A stretch of 64,000 nucleotides of DNA from Anoplopoma fimbria (GCF_027596085.1 NC_072467.1:27595082-27659081); one strand, 5' to 3'. Counted from the stretch's first letter, positions 1-12,790 are shown. Notes: generated by a model from the letters alone, not told the origin. Numbers and translations: made by a program.

Positions 1-67
1 TTAATAGTAGTAGTAGTAGTTGTAGTAGTAGTATTACATGTAGTAGTTATTAGTGAGAAATATTCAC

Positions 68-370
68 CTGTGCAGATGTTGTTGTCGCGTCCTGATATGG
101 TGAAACCCACGTCACAGGTGCAGCGGGTGGAGCCCAGGAAGTGAGTGCAGTGAGACGGACGGACGGAGGAGGGCGGAGAGGAAGAAGTGGGGGATGAAGA
201 GGAAGACGCAGAAGGTGAAGATCCCGAAGAGGTGGAGGAGGAGGAGGAGGAGGTGGAGGTGGAGGAGGAGGAGGAGGAGGAGGAGGCTGACAGAGGTAAA
301 GAGACAGGGAGGGAGGAGGAAGGAGCAGCAGGAGAGAAGGAGGCCAGGGAGTTTCCTGTGCTGTTGAATC
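68..370 (-). CDS. fbln7: fbln7 exon 4: Ser-rich linker and EGF-like segment
   Basis: The acceptor TATTTTTTAG is at 371 and the donor CACAG|GTGAAT at 68; 303 bp, phase 1-1. It opens RFNSTGNSLASFSPAAP and runs through about 50 residues dominated by Ser, Thr and Pro, made by (TCC)n expansion. It closes with HCTHFLGSTRCTCDVGF and ISGRDNNICT. The frame stays open across the repeat, so length variants in steps of three would be tolerated. Confidence 0.8.
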
Positions 371-3137
371 CTAAAAAATAGAATAACAATACTTTAGAAA
401 ACCACTGGAACCGAATCAGTTTTATGGTCCAGTATCTGTATCATGGTCCAGTATCTGGTACTATGGTCCAGTATCAGTATCATGGTCCAGTATCGGTACT
501 ATGGTCCAGTATCGTGTCAGTACTATGGTCCAGTATCAGTACTATGGTCCAGTATCAGTATCATGGTCCAGTATCAGTACTCACGTCTGCACATCGGCTG
601 CTGTCCGCTCCACCTCAGAGACTCCAAACACACCCGTGTGCGCGGTCCAATCAGCTCAAAGTCGGGCTTGCACATGAAGTGGACCTCGTGTCCGATGCCA
701 AACACCCGGCCCAGTCTGCGTCCGTGAGCTGGGGGTTCTGGTTTGGAGCAGGAAGCTGTGGAGCAGATAGAGACGTGGTCATATACCTTAATCTACGGGT
801 GTCTGAGAGGGTCTCCACCGCTAAACAGGTCTCACCGCCGGTCTTGAAGATGGCCATGGTGCTGTTGTGCAGAGCGCTCATCTTCTTCCTGAGGGAGCGC
901 AGGCCCTGCTGGTACGACGCCTCGTGGACCGCCAACATCTTCTCCACCTGCTTCAGCGAGGTCAGCAGGTCGTGGGTGGACGGACACTCCTGTGGGGACG
1001 AGGAGACGTCAGAGGACGGACTTCATTACAGGCGATGTTTGATCGGCTGTCTTTTAGGGAAACCTCTTTGTGTGCTTTGTAGCTAAACAGCCAACGTATC
1101 CTCATACAACTGTTCGTCTTACATCTTACGAAAAAGTTACTCCTTATTTTAAATTGTTCAGCAACACTTGTCAATTTCAGCTAGTCTTTTCAAAATAAAC
1201 TTCTCAGGAAACAACTTAGTTATGTTTAGTTAACAAAACTACTTAGTTAGGTTGAGACAACTAAACTACGTAGTTAGGTTGAGACAACAAAACTACGTAG
1301 TTAGGTTGAGACAACTAAACTACGTAGTTAGGTTGAGACAACTAAACTACGTAGTTAGGTTGAGACAACTAAACTACGTAGTTAGGTTGAGACAACAAAA
1401 CTACGTAGTTAGGTTGAGACAACAAAACTACGTAGTTAGGTTTAGACAACAAAACGAGAAAAAAAAAAAAGAGAGGAAACAAACAAGTGAACTGTCAGCT
1501 AACTTGCTGTTAGGCTAGCAGTTTCCCCCTGCTCCCAGTCATTGTGCTAAGCTAGGCTAAACACGTCCTGGAGCTACAGTATCTGAACTGAAGATTAAAC
1601 AGATTTCTCTCCTGCCTGTTGGGACGATAATAAACAAACATATTTAAAATGCCAGACTGTTACTCAAAGATAATCCATCAATGTTTATCTTCGTCTACAC
1701 TCGGCCAGTCTGTCTCCGGCCTGCAGTGGGTTTCAGGTGTGAGGTCTATACTTAGAGGTGAGGTTTTGACAGCGGCTGCAGTAACACCCGAGTGAAGACT
1801 GTCCCAGAGTCCATCGCTGACCTCCAGCTGACGGCTGAAACACTGAGCTCACGATAACACGACACACAGAAAAACTCACCAGAAACTCAGCTTAATTCTA
1901 TATAGGGCAGTGTTTAAGATTTGACGCCTGCTGTGATAATTCAAAAACACATTTCATATGAAACCTAGAAACAAAATAATCTAAAACATATTTGAAATAA
2001 TAAAAAAATCATTATTATTTTTATTATTATTATCCCTTCATCCATCCATTTTCTTTCTGATTATCCAGAGCATGATAAAATAATAATAATAATAATAATT
2101 ATTATTATTATTATTATAATAAACTTTATTTATAGAACACTTAACAAGTGATTCACAGCGAGAGAAAAACTAAAATAATAAGAATATATTTAAAACCAGT
2201 AAAATAACAGGAAGCTCCAATAAATTCAAGATAAGCTTTCCAATAAAAGTTAGTTTTTAGACGAGACTAAAAGAAAACACAAACGCAGCTCAAATATAAA
2301 AAAAATAAAACAAACTTTTATAAAATGATTTCTTTTTTTCTGCTAACTTTATCTTTCATAATTAGTTCATAATTTTTATGTAAAAAAAAAAATCTTCAAT
2401 GAATTAATTACACTTACATTTATTACTATTCTTGGACTTTTACTGTAAATTTCTAGTTTGACGACTTTAAAGACCTCAGTAACTAAATACATTCACTCAA
2501 ATACTGTGCTTCAGCTACTTTACTGTACTTGAGTCCATCACATACTACGTTATAGTTGTACTCCATCACATCTCAGAGGTAAACATTGTACTTTTTAATG
2601 CACTACATTTGTATTATTACATTTCTAAATTTAAAACATTAATATAAAATGTAATCACCTTATAAATGATGATGTATTATTCTAGATTAAACTTCCTGCA
2701 GTATATAAAGTAAGTAAGATGAGCTATACATTTACCATCAATAATTATAATAACATAATATAATATATAACATTCTGCATAATGAGTTATTTTGGTACTT
2801 ATACTTTTGTGCTTTAACTGGAGCAAAAGTTTAAATGTGGGACTTTTACATAAAACAGAGTATTCTAAACTGTAGTACTTCTACTTTTATTTTTTTAGAG
2901 TTTAGAACTTCTTCCACTTCTGGTTTGCAGAGTTTTGAGCAGTTCAATCAAATTTGTTTCTTTTTAATTCTCAGATTTCAACATTTCACTTTTGGATGCA
3001 AAGATAGTAAAGGTCCTGCCTGCAGAGTAACTCCTAACATGTTCTTTAGAGTCACCTGAACTCACCTGAGCAGAAGAAGAGGAGGAGGAGGAGGAGGACA
3101 TGTGATGAAGACACAGAATCAGCAGAGCGATCTTCAT
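68..3137 (-). CDS. fbln7: Fibulin-7, 5' part (four coding exons, continues off left edge)
   Basis: Fibulin-7 is a secreted matrix and cell-adhesion glycoprotein. Exons read on the minus strand are 3066-3137, 836-989, 585-755 and 68-370, all with GT-AG borders and matching phases (0, 1, 1, 1). In order they encode a signal peptide, a coiled coil (CPSTHDLLTSLKQVEK...), a sushi/CCP domain with four Cys, and a Ser-rich linker ending in an EGF-like stretch (RCTCDVGFTISGRDNNIC). This matches the architecture I remember for mammalian FBLN7. The two later calcium-binding EGF domains and the fibulin C-terminus should lie left of base 1. The start ATG at 3137 has A at -3. Family and order are clear; exact orthology is inferred. 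An EGF exon found in mammals between the sushi and linker exons is not visible (see findings). Confidence 0.86.
424..583 (+). repeat. Minisatellite in fbln7 intron 3 (about 18-19 bp unit)
   Basis: About nine imperfect copies of TATGGTCCAGTATCAGTAC fill most of the 214-bp intron. The last copy touches the 5' splice site of the sushi exon. The short reading frames here are repeat artefacts. Confidence 0.9.
585..755 (-). CDS. fbln7: fbln7 exon 3: sushi (CCP) domain
   Basis: A 171-bp phase 1-1 exon. It encodes a sushi module with Cys in SCSKPEPP, HFMCKPDFELIG, RVCLESLRWSG and PMCR, including the conserved Trp before the last Cys. It ends AGAC|GTGAGT. A single-exon phase 1-1 sushi module is the usual form. 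Confidence 0.88.
836..989 (-). CDS. fbln7: fbln7 exon 2: N-terminal coiled coil
   Basis: The acceptor is CCCCACAG|GAG and the donor GGCG|GTGAGA; 154 bp, phase 0 to 1. It encodes ECPSTHDLLTSLKQVEKM followed by AVHEASYQQGLRSLRKKMSA, with heptad-like Leu/Met spacing. It corresponds to the NCLSKQQLLSAIRQLQQLL region of mammalian FBLN7. Confidence 0.85.
1097..1456 (+). repeat. Family B interspersed repeat with 27-bp tandem tail
   Basis: The body begins CGTATCCTCATACAACTG and includes TCTTACGAAAAAGTTACTCC and CTTTTCAAAATAAACTTCTC. It runs into about eight 27-bp units containing ACTACGTAGTTAGGTTGAGA. Related copies lie near 15473, 18160, 25455, 30195 and 39025. It sits in fbln7 intron 1. Confidence 0.82.
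2470..2890 (+). repeat. Family C interspersed repeat
   Basis: It contains ACTGTACTTGAGTCCATCAC, CTCAGAGGTAAACATTGTAC, AGTATATAAAG and GGTACTTATACTTTTGTGCT. This is the widespread spiny-rayed-fish element recognised by clustered GTACTTTTACTT motifs. The ends are approximate and no coding capacity was seen. Confidence 0.72.
3066..3137 (-). CDS. fbln7: fbln7 exon 1: start codon and signal peptide
   Basis: It encodes 24 residues: MKIALLILCLHH, a run of nine Ser after Met-13, then AQ. A Lys, then a hydrophobic core, then AQ is a normal secretory signal layout. The exon ends CAG|GTGAGT in phase 0. The Ser run comes from a (TCC)n microsatellite and probably varies in length. Confidence 0.82.
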
Positions 3138-3229
3138 CCTGACGAACCTCTCGTTGCTTCAGGCTCCTCGGCTGCGTCTCCAAAACTAAATCAGCTCTTC
3201 TGCTTTTCGAGGGCACTTGCCAAATTTCT

Positions 3230-3282
3230 CCTCCACCTCCTCCACCTCCTCCTCCTCCTCCTCCTCCTCCTCCTCCTCCAGA
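3230..3282 (+). repeat. (CTC)n microsatellite upstream of fbln7
   Basis: A near-perfect CTC/TCC run about 100 bp 5' of the fbln7 start codon, so in its promoter or 5' UTR. No TATA box was recognised nearby. Confidence 0.9.
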
Positions 3283-3484
3283 GCGACTCCCACATCTGGA
3301 ACCACACTTTCACTTCATCAGCATCCCCAGAAATAGACTCTTAAATTAGAAGGAGAAGTCAGCCGGCGGTGGCGTCTTATTTTAATCATCATCATCAGAA
3401 TGAGACAGACAGGACCAAGTGATGTGGCTGCTTAATGACAGGGCAGAATACCTGCTGATTATTATGGGATGTTATCCCCCAACA

Positions 3485-3527
3485 GAGAGGGAGGGAGAGA
3501 GAGGGAGGGAGGGAGAGGGGGAGAGAG

Positions 3528-3586
<59 letters not shown>

Positions 3587-3641
3587 TGCAAGGGTCCTGG
3601 AGGAAGTAAAGTAGATAAGAGATAAGAAATAAAGTATAAAG

Positions 3642-3672
<31 letters not shown>

Positions 3673-3745
3673 AGATAAGATAAGATAAGATAAGATAATC
3701 CTTTATTAGTCCTGCAGTGTGATGAAGGCAGAAGAGGAACAAACG
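3485..3745 (+). repeat. (AG)n tract, then (AGATA)n with a LINE-like tail
   Basis: A GA-rich run (3485-3583) is followed by AGATAAGATA units (3636-3697) and ATCCTTTATTAGTCCTGCAG. That last motif resembles the 3' end of fish non-LTR retroelements, which often carry AGATA-type tails. Element identity is a guess from the motif. Confidence 0.7.
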
Positions 3746-3904
3746 CTGGAATCTCTTCAATCTTTAGAAAGTTTATCAATTTAAAGAAGTAAATAAAAAG
3801 TTCTAAAAATGAGGTTATTATTATTATTATTATTCAAAGTTTCAACAGAACTCGTCTCTTTGTTTCTGGAGTTATTGTTTGTTTCATTGTCTCTTCTGTA
3901 AAAG

Positions 3905-4110
3905 TGTTTTGATCCTTTACAAACATAAAAGTACTAATACAACAATGTAAAAATACTCCATTTGATGTAAAAGTCCTGATGACAAATGAAGTAATTAAGT
4001 AAAAGTAAATGTAATTAAAGTATTAAAAGTAGAAGTACTAATACAACAATGTAAAAATACTGATTACAACATCTTACTTAAGTAAAAGTATGTAAGCTAA
4101 ATGTACTTAA
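3905..4110 (+). repeat. Family C fragment
   Basis: It contains TAAAAGTACTAATACAACAA twice, plus AAAAGTCCTGATGAC and CTTACTTAAGTAAAAGTATG, the 5'-type part of family C. Confidence 0.65.
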
Positions 4111-5105
4111 ATTTAATGAGGTTCTTTAACAAAGCTTTTAAAGATAAACAACAAAATGTTTACTTGCATCGTATAATTGTTTTGTATTTCATTTGTTCAT
4201 CATGTTGTAGAAACCAACTCTTCAGCTTTTTGTCCCTTCAGTGATCCCATCCTCTTTTATATATTATATTATTATATATTTCCTTTATTTCAACTGTCCT
4301 GACTCTGCATAGAGAAATAACTTTATTAAAAAATAGAGTTTTATCTCAAAAACTCCTCCTGGAAACAAATATTTTTTTGATGAATTTCTGTGACCATTTA
4401 ACTTCATATACATATATTTATTTATTTGTTTTTATTCAACCTTTAATTAATTGATAGCAAACAATTTACATTATATATTATAATAATAGACTTTTATCTT
4501 AAGACGTCCTCCTAGTTAATTAAAATAAAGCTCCACACAATCACATTTTTATTTATGTATTATTTATTATTTTATTTAGCCTTTATTTAACAGGGAAATA
4601 TTAGAAAAGAAGAGTTTTCTGGTTAAACAGTAACGATGAGTTAGAAACAAACAACATGAAACAGACAATATAACAAGATAAAATATGCAAATGAGAAGTT
4701 CAATTAATTAAATTATATTTATATTAAGAATCAAATAAAAGACAAATAAAGAGTGTCAGCGGTAGAAATTAATATAAATACAAGTTTTCATTTGTTCTGC
4801 AAACTTTATCTTTCATAATTATGAGGTTATTATTACATGAAGCCCTCCGAAAATGTGATAGTTAATAAAAAACAAGACATGAACGAAACATTGTGTGATT
4901 ATTAATGTGGCTAAAGGAGGAAGACTCTTTCAAATATTCTATCTAAAAACAAATGCAACAGAAATATGAAATTATAAACATTTGCTTTACTAAAGACAAC
5001 CTGTTTTCAGCAGTTTAAAGAAAATAGAAGATTTTATTTTAAATATAACTAAATATAAAATGTAGAAAAGCTTCAGTTTGACTTTTGGTGCAGTGACCGC
5101 GGTGT

Positions 5106-5120
5106 CCACCAGGTGGCGCT
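5106..5120 (+). promoter_or_regulatory. CTCF-like core motif
   Basis: CCACCAGGTGGCGCT fits the known CTCF core (CCASYAGRKGGCGC type). It lies about 2 kb upstream of the fbln7 start. Only the motif is seen; binding is inferred. Confidence 0.4.
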
Positions 5121-5284
5121 CCAGAGGAGTTTTCTTCACATGTGGGTTTGGGGTGAATTATTGTTCACTAATCAGAATATGAAGCTTTGATCTGTGAAGA
5201 ACAAACCACATGAAGGATGAAAGAGTTAAATAAACTAAAGTTTGTCTTTTTAGGTAAACTTTGTTTCTGACTGAATGTTTGTTT

Positions 5285-5560
5285 TATTGTTGCGTCCGTG
5301 AAAATATGTCCTGAATACAAAATCTTACTAAAGTAAAAGTATGTAAGTAAAATTTGCCAAATTACTAATACAATTTATCTAAAAATACTCTCTTTAACGT
5401 AAAAGTCCTGAATACAAAATCTTACTTCTTATTTTATTAGACCGTCATTGGTTTTAAATCTTAATTTCTAAAGTATCTGTAGCTGTTAAATAAATGTAGA
5501 GCAGTAAAAAATACAATATTTCCCTCTGAGATGTAGAAGAGTGATGTATAAAGTTACATA
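5285..5560 (+). repeat. Family C fragment
   Basis: It carries AAAGTCCTGAATACAAAATC, TACTAAAGTAAAAGTATGTA and TTCCCTCTGAGATGTAG motifs in partly rearranged order. Confidence 0.6.
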
Positions 5561-5634
5561 AAAAAGGAAAGATTTTACAAATTTCTACAAAATTAACAAT
5601 GTACCACTACTGGAATATTCATATATTGTGTGTA

Positions 5635-6157
<523 letters not shown>

Positions 6158-6179
6158 GTGTAATGTCGACCCTGTGGTC

Positions 6180-6420
6180 TGATGGTTAAACCCTCGTTGA
6201 AATGCATGCTGGGAGCTGGCGGAGGTTAAACTCTGAGATAAACAGAAGCCCAGGAGACGGCCGGCTCTCCTCATCTTCACATCTTAATTAGACGGGACAG
6301 CTTTAATTAAAATGAAATCTCATTATGGATTTTGTAATTAAAGCCGGTCGGGTCAATTTATAAAAGCTGATTAAACTTTTATCAACCAATCAAAGCTTCC
6401 CAGATTCCTCGAGGTAAACA
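6180..6420. other. Complex non-repetitive stretch, possible conserved non-coding element
   Basis: Non-repetitive and without a usable reading frame. It contains homeodomain-like cores (TTAATTA, TAATTAAA) in CTTTAATTAAAATGAAATC and TTTTGTAATTAAAGCC. Conservation cannot be judged from one sequence. Confidence 0.3.
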
Positions 6421-6888
6421 TATTTATTTTTCCGTGAATCGACTTAAGATTGGATGTTTAACGGGTCGGTTCATGCAGATAGTTTTGGGTTTTATTGACA
6501 TTATTTCTGCCTCCTCACCAAAACTAAACAATGTACTGTGATTTACTCTGTGCTGCTCAAAGCATCATATTCAAAAATAAAACTAATCTAGAATACAACG
6601 GGACTATTTTTCTACTAAACCAAAAAGGATGCTGGAAATTTGAAGATTTTGAGACAGATATATTGAAAAGATGGAATTTGTGTGAATAGGCCCTTTATGA
6701 GGTGTTTTTCTTTTTCTTTGTTTGATTTATTCACACATTCATTAATGCTAAAATTAAATATTTTCACACAGAACGGGAATATTATGTGATATAAAAGTGT
6801 CGTAATTTTTTTAAGATCAAGGTCAATTTTTCTGAGCTTTTGCACCTCGAATGAAGGCATCAACCAATCACAGAATGTTTTGTAAGAA

Positions 6889-7335
6889 GTGGACGTAGTC
6901 GTCGTGATGTAACCCTTCAGTCTGTGGATGTTTTGAAGCCTTGAGTTAGGAGTTTTAGCCGTCCCCATCTTGGTTTTTTTTGCAACCAGTGAACAGGAAG
7001 TGACCATATATGGACTGAGGAGGAGTGACGTAGAGACGCCGTATACGTCTCTGGTGTCGACCTGTCAATCAGTGTGTAGCCCCGCCCTAAAGCATCCCCT
7101 GCTTTATGGTCTGTTTGACTCTAAATGGAGCATCATTTACTAAATGAACATCATGCTGTATTGAAGAAGACTTGAAACTAGAGATTGAGACCATAAACTC
7201 ATGTTTACAATGTTTACTGAGGGAATAAATCAAGAGAGAAGTAGAGTCATTTTCTCATAGACTTCTATACAACCAGAGGAGTCGCCCCCTGGTGGACAGG
7301 AGAGAGAATGCAGCTTTAAAGACAGCTGTGTCGTG
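6889..7335 (+). mobile_element. Family A interspersed repeat, near full length
   Basis: It runs from AAGAAGTGGACGTAGTCG through TTGCAACCAGTGAACAGGAA, GTCAATCAGTGTGTAGCCCC, AAGCATCCCCTGCTTTATGG and TTTCTCATAGACTTCTATAC to GAGAATGCAGC. Copies recur near 18262, 20648 (minus), 26488, 31655 (minus), 35155 and 53262. No transposase is present, so it is non-autonomous; its class is unknown to me. It carries GTCGCCCCCTGGTGGAC at 7281-7297. Confidence 0.85.
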
Positions 7336-8007
7336 GACCGGGCTGTAAGTTCTGAATCATAGAATCACACCCCTCATGCAAATAATCTAAATCACTATGG
7401 TAACCAACCAACATTTATGTTCATTATTGGTTAATTAATCTAAATATCTAGCAGGTCAAACAGCAGCAGGTAGAGTCCATGATGAGCTGTACAGACGTTG
7501 AACTAACAAAAGAATAAACTTATACATAGTGGTGTGCAACAAAATGCTCCCTGGCGCTAAACAGCAGCTGATCGCTGCTCTTTATACGAGGGTTGGTTAA
7601 ATTAACTGTGTATATTTAAACAAAAAGTGGATTTTCAAACCAAAAAAGCATTTTCTCCCTTCTGGTTTCTAATGTTTTTCTGACAGGAGAACAAAGGATT
7701 TACACAGCAGATGTTTTTCCTGTTGGAGAACTTAATGAACACTAGGGGGCGCAGCGTCTCCACAGGACAAACATCTGGATGAACAGGATTAATGGAGAAA
7801 CACCACTAACTTCTTTTCTATTTCATTCTATTCCCACTCTTACCTGCTTTACACCTCTTCTTCTTCTGTCTCATCCCTCTCTTCTCTGAGACTCACTCAC
7901 CCTTTGCCTCCCCCCTTTCTCACCCAATAAATGAACCGGTTATTCCTCCTCTCCACCCCTCTCAGTGGAGAGTTAGATGGTACGACCCACCGCCTCACTC
8001 AGCGGTC

Positions 8008-8387
<380 letters not shown>

Positions 8388-8511
8388 AGTCAGATGAGTG
8401 TGTTTAAGAAGATGAAACTGAAGATGCTGATGTTGTGTGACTGTTAAGATGATGAGAAACAAAGTCCAGATGTGTGTGTGTTTTGCATGCACATGTGGTT
8501 TTGAGTTTTTC

Positions 8512-8512
<1 letters not shown>

Positions 8513-8586
<74 letters not shown>
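8513..8586 (+). repeat. (TG)n microsatellite
   Basis: An almost perfect TG run. Confidence 0.95.
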
Positions 8587-8587
<1 letters not shown>

Positions 8588-8724
8588 ATCTGAGTTCATC
8601 CAGATAAGAGCAGCAGTGATTATTGACAGAATCGTCCTTAAAACTGTGAGATGTGATCTGTGCAGAAAGATCGTTCATTGATTCATCATTAACAAAAAGC
8701 ATAAAGGGATGATGCACTTTTAGG

Positions 8725-8935
8725 TTTGAGTTTTACACCCGAGGAGGTTGTCCACAAATCGCAGGTTCGATTCCCTCCTGTTCTCATACTTAAGTGTCCT
8801 CGAGTGAGATATTGAACCCCAGTTTCTCTGGATGGTGGTAGCTCGCTGTGAGAGGGGGAATGAGAGGCAATTTGTAAAGCACTTTGGGTAAAGGTGCTGG
8901 TGGAAAGCAGTCGATTTACAGATTGTGATATTTGT
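8725..8935 (+). mobile_element. Degraded tRNA-derived SINE
   Basis: GCAGGTTCGATTCCCTCC matches a tRNA B box and T arm. About 130 bp further, TTTGTAAAGCACTTTGGGTA followed by AAGGTGCTGGTGGAAAGCAG resembles the tail of fish tRNA-derived SINEs (family from memory). No clear A box was found. Confidence 0.65.
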
Positions 8936-9329
8936 TGTTTGCGGTTTAAGACTTGGCTTTAGAGTTGGGCTTAGATTGAGGTTTATGTAAAAGGATAAAT
9001 ACGGTTTATTATGAATTACTTTTTGTTTGTTTGTCTAGTAAGAACTTTGCATTTACAAAATGTGCGGCTGAGATTTGGGAACACAGTGGATTTAACATCC
9101 AAATATAGAGCCAATTATTTTTTATGAGTTGACAAAAAATCTGCATCAACAAAAAAAAGAAGAAGATGAGGTCATTAAAAGAGCTCCATGTTGAGAACAA
9201 GATGGAAATATGATATTTCTGTGTGTTTCATGGATTAATGCGTTAATCCTTTTTAAATGTGCAAATAGAAAATAGGTATAAAAGCTGTTGGATGGAAATA
9301 AACCTACAGACATCATTTTAAATGAAGGA

Positions 9330-9430
9330 CGGTGTGAAACGATTGGTTAGGTTTAGGCAACAAAACTACTTGGTTGAGGTTAGAAAGGAGATCATGGTTT
9401 GCGTTAACGCAACAACGTAACGCAACGTTA
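9330..9430 (+). repeat. Family B tail fragment
   Basis: GGTTAGGTTTAGGCAACAAA and CTACTTGGTTGAGG are followed by ACGCAACAACGTAACGCAAC. It leads straight into the tetranucleotide array. Confidence 0.65.
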
Positions 9431-9982
9431 CTTACCTACTTACATACCTACCTACCTACCTACCTACCTACCTACCTACCTACCTACCTTACCAACCTAC
9501 CTACCAACCAACCTACCAACCTACCTACCTACCTACCTACCTAACCTACCTACCTACCTACCTACCTACCTACCTACCTACCTACCTACCTACCTACCTA
9601 CCTACCTACCTACCTACCTACCAACCTACCTACCTACCTACATACCTACCTACCTACCAACCTACCTACCTACCTACCAACCTACCTACCTACTTACATA
9701 CCTACCTACCTACCTACTTACATACCTACCTACCTGTCAACCAACCAACCAACCAACCAACCAACCAACCAACCAACCAACCAACCAACCAACCAACCAA
9801 CCAACCAACCAACCAACCGACCTATCTACTGACCCACCTAATGACCAACCAACCTACCTACCAATTTACCTACCTACGTAAATACTTACCTACCTACCTA
9901 CCTACCTACCTACCTACCTACCTACCTACCTACCTACCTACCTACCTACCTACCTACCTACCTACCTACCTACCTACCTACC
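9431..9982 (+). repeat. Tetranucleotide arrays (TACC)n, (AACC)n, (TACC)n
   Basis: TACC/CCTA units with AACC, TACA and TACT variants (9431-9735), then AACC units (about 9736-9818), then a cleaner TACC run (about 9885-9982). The arrangement suggests repeated slippage with unit conversion. Confidence 0.95.
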
Positions 9983-11559
9983 AACCAACAACCGACCAAC
10001 CTACTTACCTACCTGTCAACCAACCCGCCAGCCAGCCAACCAACCGACCAATATATCACATATATATCACATTGTTTCCACTCTTTTTTTTCTTTTTTTT
10101 CATATGAAACCCAGTAATTGATGGCAAGGAAGCAGCAAACACGCACACTCATCCTCTGAAATGAGCTGATAGACGCATCGTTTCCTCCGGTTTCATGAAA
10201 CATGATGAGTGGAATTATTGTGTTTCACATTTCAACAGGATGAACTTCAGACAAGTTCGTAGTGAGACATAATTTGAGTGAACAGACAGGAAATAAGGAA
10301 TCCAGGATGACGAGCGCTCTGCAACAGAAGAAGTAAACGGATCTGTTGTTTCCTCTCTGAACATCCAGATGGTCCGAATTATTTCTTCCTTTAATGGAGC
10401 ACACAAGTGGTGATTGATGTGGATTTATAGTAATATGTTGGTTTAAATTCATTAAAAGTTCCTAGTGGGCAGTGACTTTTCTTGTTTTGATTTTACGGCA
10501 GCTGGTTTTATCTGTTCTTGTGGATTTATTAGATCAGAGAGCATGAGATGAGCAGGAAGTCTCTTGACACCAAAAAGAGAAACATGATAGGCTAGTTTTA
10601 GTTCTTCTCAATAGCTGTGGCTCTTTTTTATTTATTTTAGGAGTCTCCACATTTTCTCATATGTAAGTGCAATGATCAAACTCTGATTGCAAGTCTGCAA
10701 AAGGTAGAAACTCTCCCAAAACATTTCATTCATGCTTAAAAACCTGGTTATTGTGTCAGTAAATTGGCCAAAATGAAAAAGTGTTTTTTCATCTTGTGAA
10801 CAATATTTGTTTTTGTTTTTTGCCTGAAATTAGCTTGAATGAAAGAGAATTTCAAAGCTGCTCTAAACAGCAATCTAATTGTTCAGAGAACTGAAGTTAT
10901 TGTTTTGAAAAAAATTATTCAAGAATTAAGCCAAAGCGAATAAGAAAAATAGTAACATGGAAATGCACATTAAAAAAAAGTTTAAAAAAAAGACATGAGA
11001 AAGAAAAGAAACAATAGACTTTAAATTATACAATCTTTAAGTTATTTTCTTCTGTGTTCTACTACGATGGCTATGATCCATGTGTTATAATCAACTGCAA
11101 GAGTTTTTCTGCAACAAGTTCTGTTTGGTTTGTTTGTTTGGCTGAAGGATGAACTGGATTAATATGAGTCACACAGATTCACAGGGAATGTTCCTGGACA
11201 TAAATTCTCTTCTGGAACTCATTACAGAACTGAGATTGTGTTGTATGATTGAAGAATGTGATTATCTTCAGATTATGTGCTCTGAAAAAGAGAAACATGA
11301 CAGAACAAATGATGGCTTTCATTTCTGTGGTTTTAATTTTGTATTTGTAGAAACTGTTATTAAATGAATTCAGTTTACAATCAGATCACAAAGTCAGCAC
11401 CTTATTTCCATATCCGATGCATGCTCTCTCTGCTCAGACTGCTAAGTACCAGTTAAGGTGCCACTTATATTAGTAATATAAACTTTAATACTTTTATACC
11501 CAGTTCATTTCTAGAATGGAAAACAAACGCATATCATCACAATAAGTAAAGTAAACACT

Positions 11560-11745
11560 TCTTATTACTTCTACTGGCCCGATTTGCGTGAAGCATTGGC
11601 CGAGGAAGTACACATTTAATTTGGAAACGGATCCAAATCGCACATACATTTATTATTCTTCACTTTTGTTAACAATGAGACAAGGGATTTGGGGGTTGCG
11701 GAGTTCTGCACTTTCCGAGTGCCCTTTTCAGATATATTTGTTATC
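11560..11745 (+). repeat. Family D interspersed repeat, degraded
   Basis: It contains ACGGATCCAAATCGCAC, TTCACTTTTGTTAACAATGA and GCGGAGTTCTGCACTTTCCG followed by AGTGCCC. This is a common fish element; other copies lie at 41270-41525 and 42060-42265. Confidence 0.6.
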
Positions 11746-12570
11746 AACTTTATGTAGTTTATAGCTTCATAATCTGGATGGATGATGAAGCATAAATTGC
11801 TTTACTTCCAGTTGACACCTGAACATATCCTGTTAATTTGCTCTGCAACGAAGTCCGGACCCTAAACTGAGGTAACATACGACTAATTTATCTCACTAGC
11901 ACCGTATCGGTAGAATGGAAGAGGAAGTCTGTTATGTTTTTAAAAGCACTGATCGTTTTAGTTTAGAGAAACTGAATCTGCTGCAGCTTGTCATTTTTTC
12001 TTTGACGCAGTCCAACGAGTCAGTCAATTCAGTTCTTACGATCAGGGATAAATCTTTAAAATCAGCAGCAAAGCAAAGTGAGAAAAGTCTGAATATGTTC
12101 TACAGAAAAAAGTGTCACAAACACACTTTGTAACAGGGATCTGTTTTACGGATTCAACAGAGTGAAATTTGAAAGAAAATGTTGTTAAATTCTTTTGAAA
12201 GGTATGCAGCAACCAAGACAAACTTTTGAGGTGTCCAACAAATTGATATTTTCTGACAAGTGGTTAAAAACAAACAATCATGGACGGACAGAGGTCATTG
12301 TTGTGGCCTCGTCCAAACTCTGGATTTTTTGCCAAACTGAAAACCAATAACCATGAGGGTGTGAAATTGTCCTGTCATCATTCTCTCTTCCTTCCCTCCC
12401 CTCTCATTTCCCCCCTTCTCTTTTCTCCCACCCCCACTTCTCTCTAAAGCTGATCTGTCGTCCAAACAATGCCAAGCAATAAGAAAGCAAATAGCTGTCA
12501 TCACTCAGTCGATGATGCACCATCACTCGTGTGGCGCTTGGCGGGCGTAACGGCGACCTTATCGATCTCC

Positions 12571-12598
12571 GGGGGACGGAGGGGAGGGGAGGGGAGGG
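12571..12598 (+). other. G-quadruplex-prone tract
   Basis: Repeated GGGGA units (GGAGGGGAGGGGAGGGGAGG) give four G runs with one-base loops, which strongly favours quadruplex folding in vitro. Confidence 0.6.
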
Positions 12599-12734
12599 TG
12601 ACGATTAAAGGATGGTTAACAGATGGTGAGTGACGGTGCTCATAAACCTCGCACTAAAAGACTAATGTCCTACAAGCATCAGCCGGCGTTGAAGCCGTAA
12701 ACAACCTCACCGCCGACTGTCGGCGCTGCGGGTG

Positions 12735-12790
12735 GGAGACGATGGGAGGCGTCGATGGGAGGCGTCGATGGGAGGCGTCGATGGGAGGCG
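12735..12790 (+). repeat. Short tandem repeat, 15-bp unit
   Basis: Four units of GATGGGAGGCGTC type in GC-rich unique DNA. Confidence 0.85.

Larger units (their letters stand above)
990..3065 (-). other. fbln7: fbln7 intron 1: repeats, no further exon seen
   Basis: It holds the family B copy (1097-1456), AT-rich DNA with ATT/AAT runs near 2010-2115, and a family C copy (about 2470-2890). Stretches between these are unremarkable on both strands. Confidence 0.7.

Noticed and set aside
1240..1456. GTTAGG-rich array as interstitial telomere
   Set aside because: The unit is 26-27 bp with a single TTAGG each; it is the family B tail, not (TTAGGG)n.
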